In this document: piece after piece, positions 3,163-5,137 of the stretch
Numbering within the stretch: position 1 is the first letter of the stretch
Layout: each line of letters starts with the position of its first letter
Assembly: GCA_050262775.1 (NCBI GenBank)
Contig: JBLNEO010000061.1
Location: 1-5,137 of the forward strand
DNA: 5,137 nucleotides
Source: DATHTC01 sp050262775
GTDB taxonomy: Bacteria > Actinomycetota > Thermoleophilia > Gaiellales > Gaiellaceae
Reading direction: 5' to 3'
The notes under the pieces: generated by a model
Told to the model about the DNA's origin: nothing
Databases searched by the model: none
Seen by the model: only the letters and a program-made list of their open reading frames with translations
Made by a program: the position numbers and the translations under genes

Positions 3163-5137
3163 GTGCACCTCTCCGCGATCAGGATCCGCGGCTTCAAGTC
3201 GTTCCCCGACCCGCTCGAGGTCCGTCTCGAGCCGGGCGTCGGCGTCATCGTCGGCCCCAACGGCTCCGGCAAGTCGAACGTCGCCGACGCGATCGTGTGG
3301 GCGGCCGGCTCGCTGTCGCCGCACGAGCTGCGCGCGGAGAAGCCCGACGACGTCCTCTTCGCCGGCTCGGCCACACGACCAGCGTCCGATCACGCGCAGG
3401 TGGAGCTCGTGTTCGACAACAGCGACGGCGAGGGGCCGATCGACTACTCCGAGCTGTCGATCGCACGCCGGCTGCACCGCGGCGGCGAGGGCCAGTACCT
3501 CGTCAACGGCGCGACCGTCCGGCGCCTCGACCTCGTGGAGCTGCTCGCCGACCTCGGCCTCGGTGGGTCGATGCACTCGATCATCGGCCAGGGCAAGGTG
3601 GAGGAGATCCTCGGCGCGAGCTCCGAGCGCCGGCGCGAGCTGCTCGAGGAGGCCGCCGGCCTCGGCCGCTTCAAGCGGCGGCGGCACCGTGCCGAGTTGA
3701 AGCTCGCCCGGGTCGCGGTGCAGGTCGAGCGGGCGCGCGACATCGAGGACGAGGTGCGGAAACGGCTGCGGCCGCTCGCGCTGCAGGCGACCGCCGCGGA
3801 GCGCGCGGAGCGGCTCGTCGGGGAGATCGCGCGGCTGCGCGCGCGCGTCGCGCAGCTCGACCTGGCCGCGTGCGAGGAGCGGCTCGCGGAGGCCCAGGAG
3901 CGCAAGGCGGCCGCGGTCGCGGCGCGGCGACGGACGGACGACCGGCTCGAGGCCGTACTCGACCAGCGGCAGACCGCGGAGGAGGAGCTGGCGGACGCCG
4001 CGGGCGCACGCGAGGCGGCCACGTCGGCGCTCTACCGCCTCCGGAGCGCGGGCGAGCGCGTCGCGATGCGACGCGAGTCGGCGGACGGGCTCGCGGACGC
4101 GCTGCGTGCCGAGCTCGGCGCGGCCGACACCGACGACGCGGGCAGCGCGCCGGAGCTCGCGCGGCTCGAGCGCGAGGCGGCCGCGGCGCGCGAGCGGGCC
4201 GTGCGCGAGGCGGGCGTCGCACAGGCGCGGGTCGCGGCCGTCGACCGGCGCGCACGCGAGGCGGCCGAGCAGGCACTCGCCGCAGCGATCGACCGGCGGG
4301 CGACCGCGGAGGCGGCGGCGCTCGAGGCGGCCACGGCACGTGAGCGCGCGACGGACGCCGTCTACCGACTCCGTGCCGCCGTCGAGCGCACGGCGTTGCG
4401 GCGCGAGGCGCTCGGCGCCCTCCTCGACGAGGCTCGCTCGGCGCTCGCCGAGGCGGAGGCGCGGGACGGCCCCGATCCGGCGGAGCTCGAGCGGCGGGCG
4501 ACGGCGGCAGCGGCGGCCGCGCGCGTCGCGCGCGTGGAGGCGGCGTCGCTTGCCGCGCGCGCCGAGACGGCGCGGGAGCGCCTCGCGGCGCTGGAGCGCT
4601 CGCTCGCCGAGCGCGAAGGGCTCCCGCCGGCCGCCAGGGCGCTCGCGGAGCAGGGGGAGCGACTTGCGCTCTCGCTGCTGGACGTCGCGCCGGGCCGGGA
4701 GCGGGCGGTCGCGGCGGCACTCGGCTGGCGTGCGGCGGCGCTCGTCGCGCGCGACCCGAAGCAGGGGCTCGCGCTGCTCGAGCGCGCCCGTGAGGCGGGC
4801 CTCGGCGCGCTGTCGGTCGTCGTCGGCGAGCGCGCGGCGACGCTCGTCCGCGAGACGGCGGTCGTGCCGAAGGAGGAGCTGCTCGACGCGTCGGGACCGG
4901 CCGTCACGCCCGACGGGCACGGCTACGACCCGCGCACGGGCGAGCTGTGGTTCGCCGGCGAGACCGCGGAGACCGTGCTGCTCGAGCTGGACGCGCGCCG
5001 GCGCGAGCTCGGCGGTGAGGTCGAGGAGCTCGTCGCGGCGGTGCGGCGGGCCGAGGGCGCGGCCGGGCGCGCAGAGGCCGACGCCCGCGCGGCGGAGGAC
5101 GCGTTCGCCCCGCACGCGCACCTCGCGGGCCGGAAGC
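3163..5137 (+). CDS. smc: Chromosome segregation protein SMC, N-terminal half (3' end outside window)
   Basis: SMC is the ATPase core of bacterial condensin. It dimerises through its hinge and, with ScpA and ScpB, organises and segregates the chromosome. The 658 codons seen run: N-terminal head 1-170 with VHLSAIRIRGFKSF, Walker A GPNGSGKSNV 31-40 (Lys37), DDVLFAGS 62-69 and Q-loop IIGQGKVEEIL 140-150 (Gln143), followed by LLEEAAGLGRFKRRR; an Ala/Arg/Glu-rich coiled coil of about 310 residues (about 172-484); and a hinge from about 485 (EGLPPAARAL) through AVAAALGWRAAALVARDP and GLGALSVVVGE to TPDGHGYDPRTGELWF. The returning coiled coil has begun when the window ends. The signature motif, Walker B and C-terminal head must lie beyond. 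The usual WALGEQ-like segment after Walker A reads WAAGSLSPHEL here. GTG 3163 is the first possible start after the in-frame stop at 3091 and matches the family N-terminus. No Shine-Dalgarno is evident. Confidence 0.97.
   Translation, partial: MHLSAIRIRGFKSFPDPLEVRLEPGVGVIVGPNGSGKSNVADAIVWAAGSLSPHELRAEKPDDVLFAGSATRPASDHAQVELVFDNSDGEGPIDYSELSIARRLHRGGEGQYLVNGATVRRLDLVELLADLGLGGSMHSIIGQGKVEEILGASSERRRELLEEAAGLGRFKRRRHRAELKLARVAVQVERARDIEDEVRKRLRPLALQATAAERAERLVGEIARLRARVAQLDLAACEERLAEAQERKAAAVAARRRTDDRLEAVLDQRQTAEEELADAAGAREAATSALYRLRSAGERVAMRRESADGLADALRAELGAADTDDAGSAPELARLEREAAAARERAVREAGVAQARVAAVDRRAREAAEQALAAAIDRRATAEAAALEAATARERATDAVYRLRAAVERTALRREALGALLDEARSALAEAEARDGPDPAELERRATAAAAAARVARVEAASLAARAETARERLAALERSLAEREGLPPAARALAEQGERLALSLLDVAPGRERAVAAALGWRAAALVARDPKQGLALLERAREAGLGALSVVVGERAATLVRETAVVPKEELLDASGPAVTPDGHGYDPRTGELWFAGETAETVLLELDARRRELGGEVEELVAAVRRAEGAAGRAEADARAAEDAFAPHAHLAGRK

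Noticed and set aside
3297..4343. A 348-codon + strand frame inside smc in another reading frame
   Set aside because: The product is almost entirely Arg, Ala and Gly, and the frame overlaps the clearly conserved SMC head and coiled coil.
4020..4620. Repetitive-looking Ala/Arg/Glu codon runs (GCGGCG, GAGGCG, CGCGCG)
   Set aside because: They encode the SMC coiled coil under extreme GC codon use. No exact tandem repeat unit is maintained.
2137..5121. A 994-codon open frame on the minus strand opposite acpP, rnc and smc
   Set aside because: Its product is a low-complexity Arg/Leu/Ala/Glu string with no recognisable domain. It is explained by G/C-saturated third positions on the + strand genes, which rarely create stops on the opposite strand.

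Overview
The window looks like chromosomal core sequence from a very GC-rich actinobacterium. The G/C-saturated third codon positions, the GTG starts, and the order ABC-F / rpmF / plsX / acpP / rnc / smc fit a Thermoleophilia-like lineage (Solirubrobacterales or Gaiellales type). That placement is inferred from gene order and protein flavour, not from a search. All supported genes are on the + strand and closely packed, with gaps of 10 to 69 bases. No tRNA, rRNA, CRISPR array, insertion sequence or prophage gene was seen, and no gene-free stretch exceeds 300 bases.

Layout: (1) 1-740, the 3' part of an ABC-F ATPase, cut by the window edge. (2) 752-940, ribosomal protein L32 with a four-cysteine zinc site. 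(3) 951-1928, PlsX, the phosphate acyltransferase that feeds phospholipid synthesis. (4) 1968-2213, acyl carrier protein. (5) about 2257-2925, ribonuclease III. (6) 2947-3093, a 48-residue protein resembling DUF1059-type small proteins, easily missed by gene callers. (7) 3163 to the right edge, the N-terminal half of the chromosome-condensation ATPase SMC, through the hinge. The genes join translation (ABC-F, L32), membrane lipid synthesis (PlsX, ACP), RNA processing (RNase III) and chromosome segregation (SMC). This is a housekeeping cluster seen in variants across many bacteria.

No new multi-gene system was recognised. The most unusual part is the acpP-rnc junction. The RNase III frame has no ATG, GTG or TTG from its upstream stop (2107-2109) until a GTG at 2365 that lies inside the catalytic signature, so translation probably begins at a non-standard codon such as CTG 2257. 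A perfect 9-base inverted repeat lies just upstream (2224-2243), raising the possibility of RNase III self-regulation. The predicted enzyme also has Ala where E. coli RNase III has the metal ligand Asp114, while the other three acidic ligands are kept. Smaller points are a -10-like hexamer just before rpmF that would give a near-leaderless mRNA, a possible acpP promoter overlapping the plsX stop with a dyad at its predicted start point, and a GC hairpin between the small gene and smc. Only acpP and the small gene have convincing Shine-Dalgarno sequences.
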